64,000 bases of DNA from DASZFV01 sp035549075. Lineage in GTDB: Bacteria > Myxococcota_A > Polyangia > Fen-1088. Below, in pieces: positions 8,390 to 19,339 of this stretch (positions are counted from its first letter, which is position 1; each line of letters opens with the position of its first letter). The stretch covers positions 1-64,000 of the forward strand of contig DASZRT010000031.1 of the NCBI GenBank assembly GCA_035549075.1. Reading direction: 5' to 3'. Under the pieces are notes generated by a model, which saw only the letters and a list, made by a program, of their open reading frames with translations, did no database searches and was not told the origin of the DNA. The translations under genes and the position numbers were made by a program.

Positions 8390-11278
8390 TCAGCGGCTCG
8401 ACTCGGCGGTCGCGGCGGACTCGGCGAGCTCGCGGCCGCGGCGGGCGAGGGCGTTCGACGGCTCGAGGGCGAGCGTCGCCTGGTACTCGCGGAGCGCGTC
8501 GGCGTAGCGCTGCAGGTGGTAATAGGCGTCGGCGAGCAGCAGGTGACCGGGCACGGCGGCGCCGATCGCCATGGCCTCCTTCGCGCGACGGATCGCTTCG
8601 GGGTAGTTGCCGCGATCGAAGGCGGCCTGGCCGCGCGCGAGCACCTCGTCGGGCGTGGGGGGCGCGACGGCCGCGGGTGGCGGGGCAACGCCTGCGTCGC
8701 CCGCGGCGTGCCCGACGGGCGCGACGTTGACGGCGACGTGCTTGCCCGCGCCCATCGCCTTCGCGGCCTGGGCGAACGCGGGCGGTGACGACGCGGGCCA
8801 CGCCGGCGCCGAAAGCGGCGTGCGTGCCCCGATCGGCGCGATCGGCTCGACGACGCGCGCGACGCGCTTGAGCTCGACGGGGTCTTGCGGCGGTGGTGGC
8901 GGCTCCTCGGCCGGCAGCGGCGCGATCGTGGGCGCGACGGGCGCAGGCGTCGGCTCGGGCGTGGCGCTCGCCGTCTCGGGGCGCGTGTCTTCCGGGGGCA
9001 TGGCCGAGCGCTTCGCGAGCCAGCCCACGCCCGCGATGACGGCGAGCAAGCCCGCGCCCGCGGCGAACATCCACGGCCGCGCGCGCAGCACGACGGTGCG
9101 TTCGGTCTGGCCGCGCGTGTCCTGTGGCGTGGGCGGCGTGAGGCGCGGCTCGACGAGCACGACGGGCGGCGGCGTGCCGTGCACGGCGGCGAGGCACGCG
9201 AGCACCTCGTCCTTGAGCGCCGCCATCGACGGCTGACGATCTTTCGGCGCACGCGACAGCGCCCGCATGACGAGCCGTTGCACGTCGGCCGGCAGCTCGG
9301 GCCGCAGCTTGCCGATGGGCTCGGGATCGGTCGTCGCCTTCTTGTTGAGGACGCTGAGCACGTCGTCGCCCGCGCACGGCGGCGTCGCCGTCAGCATCTC
9401 GTAGAGCAGGCCGCCCACGGCGTAGACGTCGGTGAGCGCGTCGGCGCGCACGCCGGCCGCCTGCTCGGGCGACATGTAGACGGGCGTGCCGACGGCGACG
9501 TCGGGCCGCGTGAGGCCCGCGCGTCGGAGGCCGTCGCCGCTGCCGCTCTCGAGATCCATGTTCCGCGAGATGCCGAAGTCGAGCACCTTGACGAAGTCCT
9601 CTTCGTCTTTGCGCGAGACCAGCATGACGTTCGCGGGCTTGAGATCGCGGTGGATGATCTCGCTGGCGTGCGCGGCCTGGATCGCGCGGCAAATCTGCGC
9701 GGCGATGCGCAGCGCGCGCGCGACGGGCAACCGACCTTCCTGTTGCACGAGCTGCTCGAGGTCGAGGCCGTCGAGGAACTCCATGACGAAGTAGAACGCG
9801 CCGTCGGAGGTCGTGCCCGAGTCGGTGACGTCGACGATGTTGGGGTGGCCGATCTTCGAGGCGGCGCGCGCCTCGCGCCTGAACCTCTCGACGAGCTCGG
9901 GGCTGCCGAGGTAGCTCGAGTTCAACACCTTCACGGCGAGCCGCCGGCCGATGTCGACGTGGCGCGCCTCGTAGACGCGGCCCATGGCGCCTTCGCCGCA
10001 CAGCCGCTCGATGAGGTAGCGCCCGCCCAGCGTCGCGCCCACGCGCGGATCCTCGCCGGGGCGGGGCGGGTGCGCGCGCGAGTCGCCTTCGCCCGTGTCG
10101 GCGACGCCGCGGCGCTCGTCGCGATCGACGCGGCGCCGGCCGACGTCGTTGGCGCGCCGGTCGGCGCGTCGCGAGTCGTTGCGGGGCATGCTCGCCTCGG
10201 GAACCAAGTCGTTGGGCGGCGCGCCGCGCGGCAGCTCGGCGCTGAACGCGCCCGAGAGCAACCCGGCGCCGTCGCGCATGAGCGACTCGCGCTCGCGCCG
10301 CTCGGCCTCGGCGATGTCGTGGAACAGCGGGCGCAGGAACGCCTGCAGGCGCGCCGTGTCCGTCTCGGGCGTCGTCGCCGCCAGGAAAGCCGCGAGGTCG
10401 GCGCGCAGCTCTTCGCCCGACTGGTAGCGCTTGGCCGGGTCGACGGCGAGGGCCTTCATGGCAATGCGATCCAGCTCGGGCGGCACGCGCGGCGTGACGT
10501 GCGAGGGCAGCACGATCTGCGGATCGCGCAAGCGCGCGAGGGCGTCGGCCGTCGAGTCGCGCCGCGCGCCCGAGACGTCGCCCGCGGGCACGGGCTTGAC
10601 CGGGAAGAGTTGCTGCCCCGTGAGCAGCTCCCACAGCAAGATGCCCGCGGCGTAGAGATCCGTGCGGCCGTCGAGCGGCTCGCTGCGCGCCTGCTCGGGC
10701 GCGAGGTACGACAGCTTGCCGTAGATGATGCCGGGCGCCGTCTGCTGCAGCTTCAGCGTCGAGCGCGCGAGCCCGAAGTCGGTGAGCTTGACCTCGCCCG
10801 TGTACGACAGCAGCACGTTCGCGGGCGAGACGTCGCGGTGCACGAGCTTGAGCCCGCCGAACGCGTGCGCGTAGCCCAGCCCGCGCGCGAGCTCCTTGAC
10901 GATGAAGGCGGCGACGTCGATGGGGAAGGGCACGCGCTTCTGCGCGCAGCGGTTCCACACGGCCAGGAGATCCTTGCCGTCGACGTACTCCATGACGATG
11001 TAGACCTGGTCGCCGTTGCGGCCGGCGTCGAACACCGACACGAGGTTGCCGTGCTGCAGGCGCACGACGACCATCGCCTCGTCGCGGAAGCGCTGCGCGC
11101 TGTCGCCCGCGACGAGCGTCGGAAGGACGGTCTTGATGACGCACGGCTTTTCCATGCCGCGCGCGCCCGCGAGCGCGAGGTACAGCTCGCCCATCCCGCC
11201 GCGCGCGAGAGGCTTGAGGAGCACGTACTGGTCGAACCGCCGCGGGAACCCGCCCGCCGCTGCCCCGGATCCGTCCAC
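8390..11278 (-). CDS. Tandem Ser/Thr protein kinase with TM and TPR-like tail
   Basis: A 962-aa membrane kinase with two complete Hanks-type domains. Domain 1 (about 15-280) has ARGGMGELY, the Lys in CVIKT, HRDVSPANV and DFG. Domain 2 (about 413-680) has GEGAMGRVY, the Lys in LAVKVL, HRDLKPANVM and DFG. A basic linker joins them. A transmembrane helix (about 733-754) leads to a Pro/Ala-rich region and a TPR-like tail (about 870-960), probably periplasmic. Both domains keep their catalytic residues, so both may be active. I chose the GTG at 11278 over a GTG 31 codons upstream. The kinase fold begins there, a TATAAC box ends 6 nt before it, and the longer form would run up to the divergent coaBC start. 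Confidence 0.93.
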   Translation of the reverse strand: MDGSGAAAGGFPRRFDQYVLLKPLARGGMGELYLALAGARGMEKPCVIKTVLPTLVAGDSAQRFRDEAMVVVRLQHGNLVSVFDAGRNGDQVYIVMEYVDGKDLLAVWNRCAQKRVPFPIDVAAFIVKELARGLGYAHAFGGLKLVHRDVSPANVLLSYTGEVKLTDFGLARSTLKLQQTAPGIIYGKLSYLAPEQARSEPLDGRTDLYAAGILLWELLTGQQLFPVKPVPAGDVSGARRDSTADALARLRDPQIVLPSHVTPRVPPELDRIAMKALAVDPAKRYQSGEELRADLAAFLAATTPETDTARLQAFLRPLFHDIAEAERRERESLMRDGAGLLSGAFSAELPRGAPPNDLVPEASMPRNDSRRADRRANDVGRRRVDRDERRGVADTGEGDSRAHPPRPGEDPRVGATLGGRYLIERLCGEGAMGRVYEARHVDIGRRLAVKVLNSSYLGSPELVERFRREARAASKIGHPNIVDVTDSGTTSDGAFYFVMEFLDGLDLEQLVQQEGRLPVARALRIAAQICRAIQAAHASEIIHRDLKPANVMLVSRKDEEDFVKVLDFGISRNMDLESGSGDGLRRAGLTRPDVAVGTPVYMSPEQAAGVRADALTDVYAVGGLLYEMLTATPPCAGDDVLSVLNKKATTDPEPIGKLRPELPADVQRLVMRALSRAPKDRQPSMAALKDEVLACLAAVHGTPPPVVLVEPRLTPPTPQDTRGQTERTVVLRARPWMFAAGAGLLAVIAGVGWLAKRSAMPPEDTRPETASATPEPTPAPVAPTIAPLPAEEPPPPPQDPVELKRVARVVEPIAPIGARTPLSAPAWPASSPPAFAQAAKAMGAGKHVAVNVAPVGHAAGDAGVAPPPAAVAPPTPDEVLARGQAAFDRGNYPEAIRRAKEAMAIGAAVPGHLLLADAYYHLQRYADALREYQATLALEPSNALARRGRELAESAATAESSR

Positions 11279-11284
11279 GCGACC

Positions 11285-11314
11285 GTTATACCTTTTGGCG
11301 ACGGGCCGTGTCGG
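11285..11314 (-). promoter_or_regulatory. Putative leaderless promoter of the kinase gene
   Basis: On the minus strand, CCGACA (11309-11314) and TATAAC (11285-11290) are 18 bp apart. The -10 box ends 6 nt before the GTG at 11278, so initiation at or next to the start codon is expected. No Shine-Dalgarno sequence lies at normal distance. Confidence 0.5.
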
Positions 11315-11373
11315 GTTTCGTGTTTTACGGTAACGTGTCGGCGGCATCGCCAGTCGTCGAGACGAGGACACGC

Positions 11374-12717
11374 ATGAGCCCCAGCCCCGAGACGCACGCC
11401 ACCGACGGAGACGACCTCGAGACGCTGCGCGGGAAGCGCATCGTTCTCGGCGTCACGGGCGGCATCGCCGCTTACAAAGCCGCCGAGCTCGTGCGGCTGT
11501 TCGTCAAGGTGGGCGCGAGCGTCCGCGTCGTCATGACCGACGCCGCCGCCGAGTTCATCACGCCGCTCACGATGCAGACGCTTTCCGGTCACCCCGTGGG
11601 TCGGCGCCTATTTGACCTCGACGAGGAGGCGCGCATCGGCCACATCCGGCTCGCCGACGAGACCGATCTCGTCGTCGTCGCGCCCGCGACCGCCGATTCG
11701 ATCGCGCGCATCTCCGCCGGCATGGCCGACGATCTGCTCGCGGCCGTCGTGCTCGCGTCGAAGGCGCCCGTGCTGCTCGCGCCCGCGATGAACGTCAACA
11801 TGTGGGAGAACCCGCTCACGCAGGCGAACCTCGCGCGGCTGCTGGGGCCAGACGGCGGCGGGCGGTTCTCGACGGTGGGACCCGATCGCGGGCCGCTCGC
11901 CTGCGGTTGGGTCGGCGCGGGTCGGCTCATCGAGCCCGAGGAGATCCGCGCGGCGGCGGCGCGGACGTTCGCGCCGCGCGATCTGGCGGGCCGCAAGGTC
12001 GTCGTGGCGGCGGGCCCGACCAACGAGCCGGTCGACGACGTGCGCTTTTTGGGCAACCGGTCGTCGGGGAAGATGGGCTTCGCGATCGCGGCGGCGGCCG
12101 CGGCGCGCGGCGCCTCGGTGACGTTGCTCGCGGGGCCGGGCACGCCGCCCACGCCCGCGGGCGTCGCCAAGCGCGTCGACGTCGGGACGACGGCCGAGCT
12201 CGAGAAGGCGCTCGCGGCCTCGGCGCCCGACGCCGACGTCGTCGTCATGGCGGCGGCCGTCGCCGATTTTCGGCCGGCGACGAAGGTCGTGGGCAAGCTC
12301 TCGCGACGCACGGCTGGCGGGACGACGCTGGCGCTCGCGGCGAACCCCGATCTGCTCGCGGGCCTCGTGAACGCGCGCGGCGCCGCGCACCTGCCGTTTC
12401 TCGTGGGCTTCGCGGCCGAGACCGTCGACGGCGACGTGGAGCGCCTGGCCGAGCGCGCGTCGGCCAAGCTCGTCGAGAAAGGCTGCGAGGCGATCGTGGC
12501 CAACGACGTGAGCCAGCCCGGCATCGGCTTCGGCGCCGACGACAACGCCGTCACGGTGATCCTCGCCGACGGCACCGAAACGGAGATCTCGCGCGCGCCC
12601 AAGGCCGTCATCGCCGACAAGCTGTGGAGCCTGTTCGTGCCGCGCCTGGCCGCGCGCCCGTCGCCGCGTGCGCCTGCGGCGCGCGGCAAGACCAAGTCCC
12701 AACGCGTTCCCGGCTAG
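11374..12717 (+). CDS. coaBC: Bifunctional CoaBC
   Basis: A 447-aa cytosolic flavoprotein that makes 4'-phosphopantetheine from 4'-phosphopantothenate in coenzyme A synthesis. The CoaC decarboxylase domain (about 15-200) has VTGGIAAYKAAELVR, the active-site His in GHIRLAD, and the PAMNVNMWENP substrate loop. The CoaB ligase domain (about 205-420) has AAGPTNEPVDDVRFLGNRSSGKMG. The ATG at 11374 is preceded by GAGGA at good distance and is preferred to in-frame codons further upstream. It is divergent from the kinase gene, sharing a 95-bp intergenic stretch. Confidence 0.97.
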   Translation: MSPSPETHATDGDDLETLRGKRIVLGVTGGIAAYKAAELVRLFVKVGASVRVVMTDAAAEFITPLTMQTLSGHPVGRRLFDLDEEARIGHIRLADETDLVVVAPATADSIARISAGMADDLLAAVVLASKAPVLLAPAMNVNMWENPLTQANLARLLGPDGGGRFSTVGPDRGPLACGWVGAGRLIEPEEIRAAAARTFAPRDLAGRKVVVAAGPTNEPVDDVRFLGNRSSGKMGFAIAAAAAARGASVTLLAGPGTPPTPAGVAKRVDVGTTAELEKALAASAPDADVVVMAAAVADFRPATKVVGKLSRRTAGGTTLALAANPDLLAGLVNARGAAHLPFLVGFAAETVDGDVERLAERASAKLVEKGCEAIVANDVSQPGIGFGADDNAVTVILADGTETEISRAPKAVIADKLWSLFVPRLAARPSPRAPAARGKTKSQRVPG

Positions 12718-12783
12718 CCATCGGGGCTGTTGGGTCTTGCGTCGGCGCCCCGACTCGGACGAATCTCGCTGCGACCCGCCCGG

Positions 12784-13776
12784 ATGCCCGACCCTCGCCT
12801 CAAGAACTACGCCGCGCAAGCGGGACGCCACCTCGGCCTCTCGGGCGCGACGCTGGCCGCGCGCCAGGCGGCGGCGAGCCAAGCGGCCGAGGGCTCGGCG
12901 CGTGGCAACGTGCCGCCTTGGCCGCGCGCCGACGACGTCGACTTTCACGGGACGCTGGGCGCCGTGTGGATCTGGGCGCGGCACCACCTGCTCACGGGCG
13001 ACGCGCGCTTCGCCGCGAACCGCGCGTCGGCGTGGGCGTTCGTCGAGGCGCAGGGGCGAAAGTTCATCCCCGAGGCGCTCGACAGCCTCGCGAGCGACGA
13101 GGGCGCGTACGACTGCGCCGTGTTGTTGATGGCCTACGCGGCCGAGCGCGCCGTGGGCGCGATCGATTCGCGCAAGCAGATCCTCGTCGACCGCGCGGCG
13201 CGCGTGCTCGCGGCGTATTTGGCCGAGCTGCACGACCTGTCGGGGCGCGAGTTCAAGGACCCCGGCTTCCTCGCGAAGGCGCTCGTCGATCACGCGCGCC
13301 TCGTCGAGGATCGCGGGCTGTCGGCCGTGGGGCGCAAGTTCGTCGAGCGCGCCTTCGGGATGAAGGCGCCGCCGCCGTTCTCGACCGAGGTCGAGACGCA
13401 GGGTGGGCTCTTCGACTTTTCGTCGACGACGGCGACGCGGGTGCTGGCGGTGATCGCGGCCGAGGGGCCGACGCCGTTCGTGGGCGCGTGGCTGCGCGAG
13501 CGCGTCGCGCCGCTCGTGCCGCCCGCGTTCGTCGCGCGTCGCCGCGAAGAGAACACGTGGAACGCGTGCGCGGCGTGGGCGCTGGGTCAGGCCTACGTCG
13601 TCGCGACCGATCCGACGTTCCTGCAGGCCTACACCGAGATCGTCGATGAGCTCGAGCGCCGCGACGGCGATCGCGACGGCGCGCTGCCGCGCGATCGCAC
13701 CGTCCACGACGGCGAGACGAGCGCCACCTTCTACTACGCGCTCGCCGTCGACGCGCTGGTCGCCGATGGCCGCTGA
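12784..13776 (+). CDS. Hypothetical helical protein
   Basis: A 330-aa protein with no signal peptide. The sequence is mostly alternating amphipathic helices with Trp/His motifs (VWIWARHHLLTG, NTWNACAAWALGQAY) and conserved-looking acidic segments. This resembles alpha/alpha-toroid proteins in general pattern only, and I do not recognise a family. The ATG at 12784 is preferred. A TTG at 12730 would add 18 residues that do not look conserved. Its last 11 nt overlap the uracil-DNA glycosylase gene, so the pair is probably co-expressed with coaBC. Confidence 0.8.
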   Translation: MPDPRLKNYAAQAGRHLGLSGATLAARQAAASQAAEGSARGNVPPWPRADDVDFHGTLGAVWIWARHHLLTGDARFAANRASAWAFVEAQGRKFIPEALDSLASDEGAYDCAVLLMAYAAERAVGAIDSRKQILVDRAARVLAAYLAELHDLSGREFKDPGFLAKALVDHARLVEDRGLSAVGRKFVERAFGMKAPPPFSTEVETQGGLFDFSSTTATRVLAVIAAEGPTPFVGAWLRERVAPLVPPAFVARRREENTWNACAAWALGQAYVVATDPTFLQAYTEIVDELERRDGDRDGALPRDRTVHDGETSATFYYALAVDALVADGR

Positions 13777-14584
13777 CGACGACGCGCGCGACGAGTTGCG
13801 CGACGAGCTCAGATCGCTCGCGGGCAGCCTGCGCACGAACCTGACGTCGCGCCAGCGTTCGGGCCTGCTGGGCGTGCCGCGTGGCGCGGCCGCGCCGCGC
13901 GCGAAGGTCGTCGCGCCCGTCGCCGCGCCGCCCGTCGTCGTCGTCTCCACGGCTGCGCCCGAAGTTGCCGCGGACGACGAAGCGACGGGCCGGCCCACGG
14001 GCGCCGCGGGCCTCGCGATCGTGCGCGAGGAGCTCGGCGACTGTCAGCGCTGCAAGCTCGCGCCGCTGCGCACGAAGCTCGTGTTCGGCGTCGGCAACCC
14101 GAACGCGCACCTCGTGTTCGTGGGCGAGGCGCCGGGCGCCGACGAAGACGCGCAGGGTGAGCCGTTCGTCGGCAAGGCGGGTCAACTTCTCACGAAGATG
14201 ATCGAGGCCATGGGCTACGCGCGCGAGGACGTCTACATCTGCAACATCCTCAAGTGCCGCCCGCCCGGCAACCGCAACCCCGAGCCCGACGAGATCGCCA
14301 AGTGCGAGCCCTTCTTGAAGGCGCAGCTGGCGGCCATCCGCCCGCGCATGATCGTCGCGCTCGGCAAGTTCGCTGCCCAATGCCTGCTGCGCGACGACAC
14401 GCCCATCTCGCGCCTGCGCGGCAACTTCCGCTCGTACGAGGGCATTGCGCTCATGCCGACGTTCCACCCGGCTTACCTGCTGCGCGATCCCTCGAAGAAG
14501 AAAGAGGCGTGGGACGACCTCAAATCCGTCAACACCGCGCTTCGCCGACTCGGCTTCGAACCCCCACGCCCGCCCGCGGGATAG
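13766..14584 (+). CDS. Family-4 uracil-DNA glycosylase (4Fe-4S)
   Basis: A 272-aa DNA repair enzyme that excises uracil from DNA. The four iron-sulfur cysteines are Cys93, Cys96, Cys164 and Cys180. Their spacing (3, 68, 16) matches the thermophilic family-4 enzymes. The active-site motif GEAPGADEDAQGEPFVGKAG and the HPAYLL motif are present. The first 80 residues are an Arg/Ala/Val-rich extension absent from minimal family members, perhaps a flexible tether. The ATG at 13766 lies inside the end of the preceding gene (11-nt overlap). Confidence 0.94.
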   Translation: MAADDDARDELRDELRSLAGSLRTNLTSRQRSGLLGVPRGAAAPRAKVVAPVAAPPVVVVSTAAPEVAADDEATGRPTGAAGLAIVREELGDCQRCKLAPLRTKLVFGVGNPNAHLVFVGEAPGADEDAQGEPFVGKAGQLLTKMIEAMGYAREDVYICNILKCRPPGNRNPEPDEIAKCEPFLKAQLAAIRPRMIVALGKFAAQCLLRDDTPISRLRGNFRSYEGIALMPTFHPAYLLRDPSKKKEAWDDLKSVNTALRRLGFEPPRPPAG

Positions 14585-14591
14585 GACCCAC

Positions 14592-15311
14592 ATGAAGAGA
14601 GCTCTGTTTGCGCTCGCGCTCGTCGCGTGCGCGTCGCAGTCCGATCTCAACGGTCTCTACAACCGCGGCGTCAAGGCCGCGCGCAAGGACGATTGGGACA
14701 CGGCGATGAAGGACCTCGCGGCCTTCACGACGACGGCGTGCCCGTGGACCAACCCCGACAAGCGCTGCCGCGAGGCCTACCTCGCGCTCGGCCGCGGCCA
14801 CGAGCGGCGCGGCGCGCCCGCGCACGCGTGGGCCTCGTTCGCGCGCGCGCTGGCGATGCCGCCGCACGCGAAGGACGCCGCCGTCGAGCAAGATCTCGAG
14901 CGAGCGCGCCAAGAGCTCGCCGACAAACAGCAAGCGACGCCCGATCGCGGGCCCGTGCTGCTGCGCTACCGCGACGAGGTGCCCGAGGAATATTCGCTGC
15001 GCTCGGTGATGATCTCCGTCGACTTCGCGCCCGTCGTCACGCGCGACAAGAACGCGGGCGAGCTGCACAGCCCCGACTTCGCGCAGGTGTACTCGGGCTC
15101 GCTGCCCGCCGGCGGCCACGTCCTCGAGGTCGAGTCCGTGCACGACTGCAAGACGGGCCAAGAGCGCCCGTGCACGCGCCAGCACGTGCGCCGCACCTGG
15201 GCCTTCGACACCGAGACGCACACGCCGCTCACGATCGAGCTGCGCGGCTACGCCGACGCCGCCGAAGACGGCGCCCCCGCGCAGCCGATGATCGAGATGA
15301 CGCGACGGTGA
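14592..15311 (+). CDS. Small TPR-like lipoprotein
   Basis: A 239-aa predicted lipoprotein with a short signal peptide and lipobox LVAC at residues 10-13. Residues 20-115 look like two or three helical TPR-type repeats (YNRGVKAARKDDWDTAM, YLALGRGHERRGAPAHAW). The C-terminal half is beta-rich with two Cys in a CKTG..PC loop. The ATG is preceded by AGGA, 7 nt after the uracil-DNA glycosylase stop. Its stop directly abuts the stop of the convergent CoA-transferase gene. Function unknown. An envelope scaffold role is an inference. Confidence 0.82.
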   Translation: MKRALFALALVACASQSDLNGLYNRGVKAARKDDWDTAMKDLAAFTTTACPWTNPDKRCREAYLALGRGHERRGAPAHAWASFARALAMPPHAKDAAVEQDLERARQELADKQQATPDRGPVLLRYRDEVPEEYSLRSVMISVDFAPVVTRDKNAGELHSPDFAQVYSGSLPAGGHVLEVESVHDCKTGQERPCTRQHVRRTWAFDTETHTPLTIELRGYADAAEDGAPAQPMIEMTRR

Positions 15312-15944
15312 CTAACGAAAGACGACGGGCGCGCCCGTGCCGCGCATGATCTCGTCGTCGCCGACGCCGGCGGCGCGCTCGATGCAGACGAAGTGATCGC
15401 CGGCGGGGTCGAAGACGCCGAGCTCGGTGATGACGCGGTGGACGCAGGCGAGGGCGGTCACGGGCAACGTTACGCGCGCGACCAGCTTGGGCTTGCCGTC
15501 CTTGGCGACGTGGCTCTGCAAGACGACGACGCGCTTGGCGCCCGCGGCGAGATCCATGGCGCCGCCCATGCCCGTGATGAGCTTGCCGGGGACGGTCCAG
15601 TTCGCGAGGTCGCCCGTGCACGCGACCTCGAGGCCGCCGAGGATCGCGAGGTCGACGTGGCCGCCGCGGATCATGGCGAACGACAGCGCCGAGTCGAACG
15701 TGCTCGCGCCGGGCTTGGCCGTCACGGTCTGTTTGCCTGCGTTGATGAGCTGCGGGTCGACCTCGTCGTCGTACGGAAACGGGCCCATGCCCAGCAGGCC
15801 GTTCTCCGAGTGCAAGAGCACGTCGACGCCGGGCGGGATGAAGTTCGCGACCTCGGTCGGCAGCCCGATGCCCAGGTTCACGATCGTGCCGCCGCGGATC
15901 TCGGCGGCGGCGCGCTTCACCATGTCGTCGCGCGACCAGGCCAT
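15312..15944 (-). CDS. scoB: 3-oxoacid CoA-transferase subunit B
   Basis: A 210-aa beta subunit of a two-subunit CoA-transferase of the SCOT/AtoDA/PcaIJ group. The active-site Glu47 is in SENGLLGMGP, and the GIGLPTEVANFIP motif at about residues 25-37 is typical. It moves CoA from succinyl-CoA to a 3-oxoacid such as acetoacetate or 3-oxoadipate. The sequence alone does not settle the acceptor. It starts 3 nt after the subunit A stop and is the last gene of a five-gene minus-strand operon, so amino-acid carbon skeletons are likely substrates. No terminator separates it from the convergent lipoprotein gene. Confidence 0.94.
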   Translation of the reverse strand: MAWSRDDMVKRAAAEIRGGTIVNLGIGLPTEVANFIPPGVDVLLHSENGLLGMGPFPYDDEVDPQLINAGKQTVTAKPGASTFDSALSFAMIRGGHVDLAILGGLEVACTGDLANWTVPGKLITGMGGAMDLAAGAKRVVVLQSHVAKDGKPKLVARVTLPVTALACVHRVITELGVFDPAGDHFVCIERAAGVGDDEIMRGTGAPVVFR

Positions 15945-15947
15945 CGA

Positions 15948-16664
15948 TTAGGACACGCCCCCGGAGCGCGGCCGCGTCGTGCGAAATTCGATGACGTTCT
16001 TGTGCTCGCGCACCTCGACGATGCGCTTCACGAACAGGCCGGGCAGGTGCACGTCGTCGGGATCGATCGCTCCGGGCTCGACCAGCTCGTCGACCTCGGC
16101 GACGGTGACGTCGGCGGCCATCGCCATGACGGGGCTGAAGTTGCGCGACGTGCGGTGGAAGCGCAGGTTGCCGTAGCGATCGCCGACGGCGGCGCGCACG
16201 ATCGCGAGATCGGCGCGCAGCGGCGTCTCGAACACGTAGGTGCGGCCGTTCATCTGGCGCAGCTCCTTGCCCTCGGCGACGACGGTGCCCACACCCGTGG
16301 GCGTGAAGAAGCCGCCGATGCCGGCGCCGCCCGCGCGGATGCGCTCCGCGAACGTGCCCTGCGGGTTGAGCTCGACGTCGACGGTGCCGGCGAGGTACTG
16401 CTCGGCGAGGTCGGGGTTGCCGCCGATGAAGCTGCAGATGACCTTCTTCACCTGACGGTTCTTGAGCAGCACGGCCAGGCCTTGGCCCTGGTTGCCGCAG
16501 TTGTTGCTGATGATCGTGAGGTCCTTGACGCCCCGGCGCGCGATGGCCTCGATGCACGCCTCGGCGTTGCCCGACAGACCGAAGCCGCCCGACATGATGC
16601 GCATGCCGTCGCGCAGGACGGCGTCGTCGAGCGCGGCTTCGACGCTGGGATAGACTTTGCTCAT
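15948..16664 (-). CDS. scoA: 3-oxoacid CoA-transferase subunit A
   Basis: A 238-aa alpha subunit, partner of the adjacent subunit B. It has the GGFGLSGNAEACIEA start region, the SNNCGNQGQGLAVLL segment and the GGFFTPTGVGT motif characteristic of the A subunits of SCOT-type transferases. Its ATG overlaps the stop of the preceding aminotransferase gene (ATGA), so translation is coupled. The length matches the family. Confidence 0.94.
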   Translation of the reverse strand: MSKVYPSVEAALDDAVLRDGMRIMSGGFGLSGNAEACIEAIARRGVKDLTIISNNCGNQGQGLAVLLKNRQVKKVICSFIGGNPDLAEQYLAGTVDVELNPQGTFAERIRAGGAGIGGFFTPTGVGTVVAEGKELRQMNGRTYVFETPLRADLAIVRAAVGDRYGNLRFHRTSRNFSPVMAMAADVTVAEVDELVEPGAIDPDDVHLPGLFVKRIVEVREHKNVIEFRTTRPRSGGVS

Positions 16665-17955
16665 GCGGTGAGCCCTTCGTCGAGGGCGCGCCCGAGCGCC
16701 GCCGTTGCCTCGTCGATCTCGTCGTCGCCGATCACGAGCGGCGGCGCGACGTAGACGAGGTTGTCGCGTTTGTGCATGTGCAAGTGATGACGTCGCAGCG
16801 TCGTCGCGAGCTTCGCGAGGACCGGCGCCGCGAGCGGCGTCTTGGTCCCCGGCTCGCACAGCTCGAGCGCCCACAAGAGCCCGATGCCGCGCACGTCGAC
16901 GATCGCGGGCCGCGTCGCCGCGAGCGCCCGCAGCCGCGCGCCGAGCCGCGCGCCCGCGACGGCGGCGCGCGCGACGAGGTCCTCGTCGCGCAACGCCTCG
17001 ATCGCGGCGACGATCGCGGCGCACACCAGCGGGTGCGCGTAGCTCGTGAGCCCCGCCACCAGCACGTGGTCGTCGAAGTGCTTCGCGATCCGCTCGTTCA
17101 CGATGACGGCGCCGCCCGGCGCGTAGCCGCCCGTGATCGCCTTGGCCATCGTCATCAGGTCGGGCGCGACGCCGTCGTGGTCGACGGCGAACCACTTGCC
17201 GGTGCGGCCGAACCCCGACAGCACCTCGTCGGCGATGAGCAACACGCCGTGGCGATCGCAGATGGCGCGCAGCTTCTTCCAGTAGCCCGGTGGCGGCACG
17301 AACACGCCGTTGGCGCCGACGATGCCCTCGGCGATGACGGCGGCGACGGTGTCGGGACCTTCGCGCAACAGCGCGGCCTCGAGGTCGTCGGCGCACTCGT
17401 GGTGGCAGCTGGACGGGACCTTTCCCATGGGGCAGCGGAAGCAATATGGGTCCGCGATACGGACGATGCCGGACAAACCGGGCTCGAACGGCTCGCGGCG
17501 CGGGTCACCCGAGAGGGACAACATCGCGAGCGTGGCGCCGTGGTAGCTGCGCGTGCGCGCGACGATCTTCTTCCGCCCGGTCACGAGCCGCGCCATCTTG
17601 ACGGCGTTCTCGTTGGCCTCGGCGCCCGACAGACAGATGAAGCTCTTCGAGAGGCCCGCGGGCGTCACCTCGGCGAGCAGCTCGCCCGCGCGCGCCTTGT
17701 CGGGGAAGGCCGAGGTGGGATACGCGAGCAGCCCGCGCGCGGCCGCCTTCGTCAGCGCTTCTTTCATGCGCGGGTGGCCGTGCCCGAGGTTGGCGTTCCA
17801 CGTCATGCTGCCGAGGTCCCACCAGCGCGCGCCGTCGGCCGTCGTGAAGCGCGCGCCCTGGCCGTCGACGATCTCCAGCGGCACGGCGCTTTTTTGCGCG
17901 CTCCACGTGTAGAAGACGCGCGCGTTCTGCCGCGCGACCAGATCGTCGGCGTCGC

Positions 17956-17959
<4 letters not shown>
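16661..17959 (-). CDS. Class III (omega) aminotransferase
   Basis: A 432-aa PLP enzyme of fold type I. Lys273 in TMAKAITGGY is the PLP lysine, IADEVLSGFGRTGKWFA carries the PLP-contacting Asp, and SGAEANENAVKMAR is the phosphate-binding region. A Cys-rich insertion near residues 170-190 (CFRCPMGK, CHHEC) is seen in omega-aminotransferases acting on beta-amino acids, taurine or similar substrates. The actual amine donor is not determined. The GTG start at 17959 overlaps the preceding stop (GTGA), and the end overlaps scoA (ATGA). It is part of the same operon as a second class III aminotransferase. Confidence 0.93.
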
Positions 17960-19278
<1,319 letters not shown>

Positions 19279-19339
19279 GTCGTCCTCCCGTCGTGAAATC
19301 GGGCGGTCGAGGGCGATTCTTGAGACGTCCACATGAGGC

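Noticed and set aside
5692..8730. A 1012-codon plus-strand frame through the two lipoprotein genes
   Set aside because: The real genes at 5132 and 6665 have signal peptides and lipoboxes in other frames. The long frame has only Arg-rich sequence.
11279..11371. N-terminal extension of the kinase gene from GTG 11371
   Set aside because: The extra 31 residues precede the kinase fold, the start would nearly touch the divergent coaBC ATG, and a TATAAC box lies just before the downstream GTG 11278.
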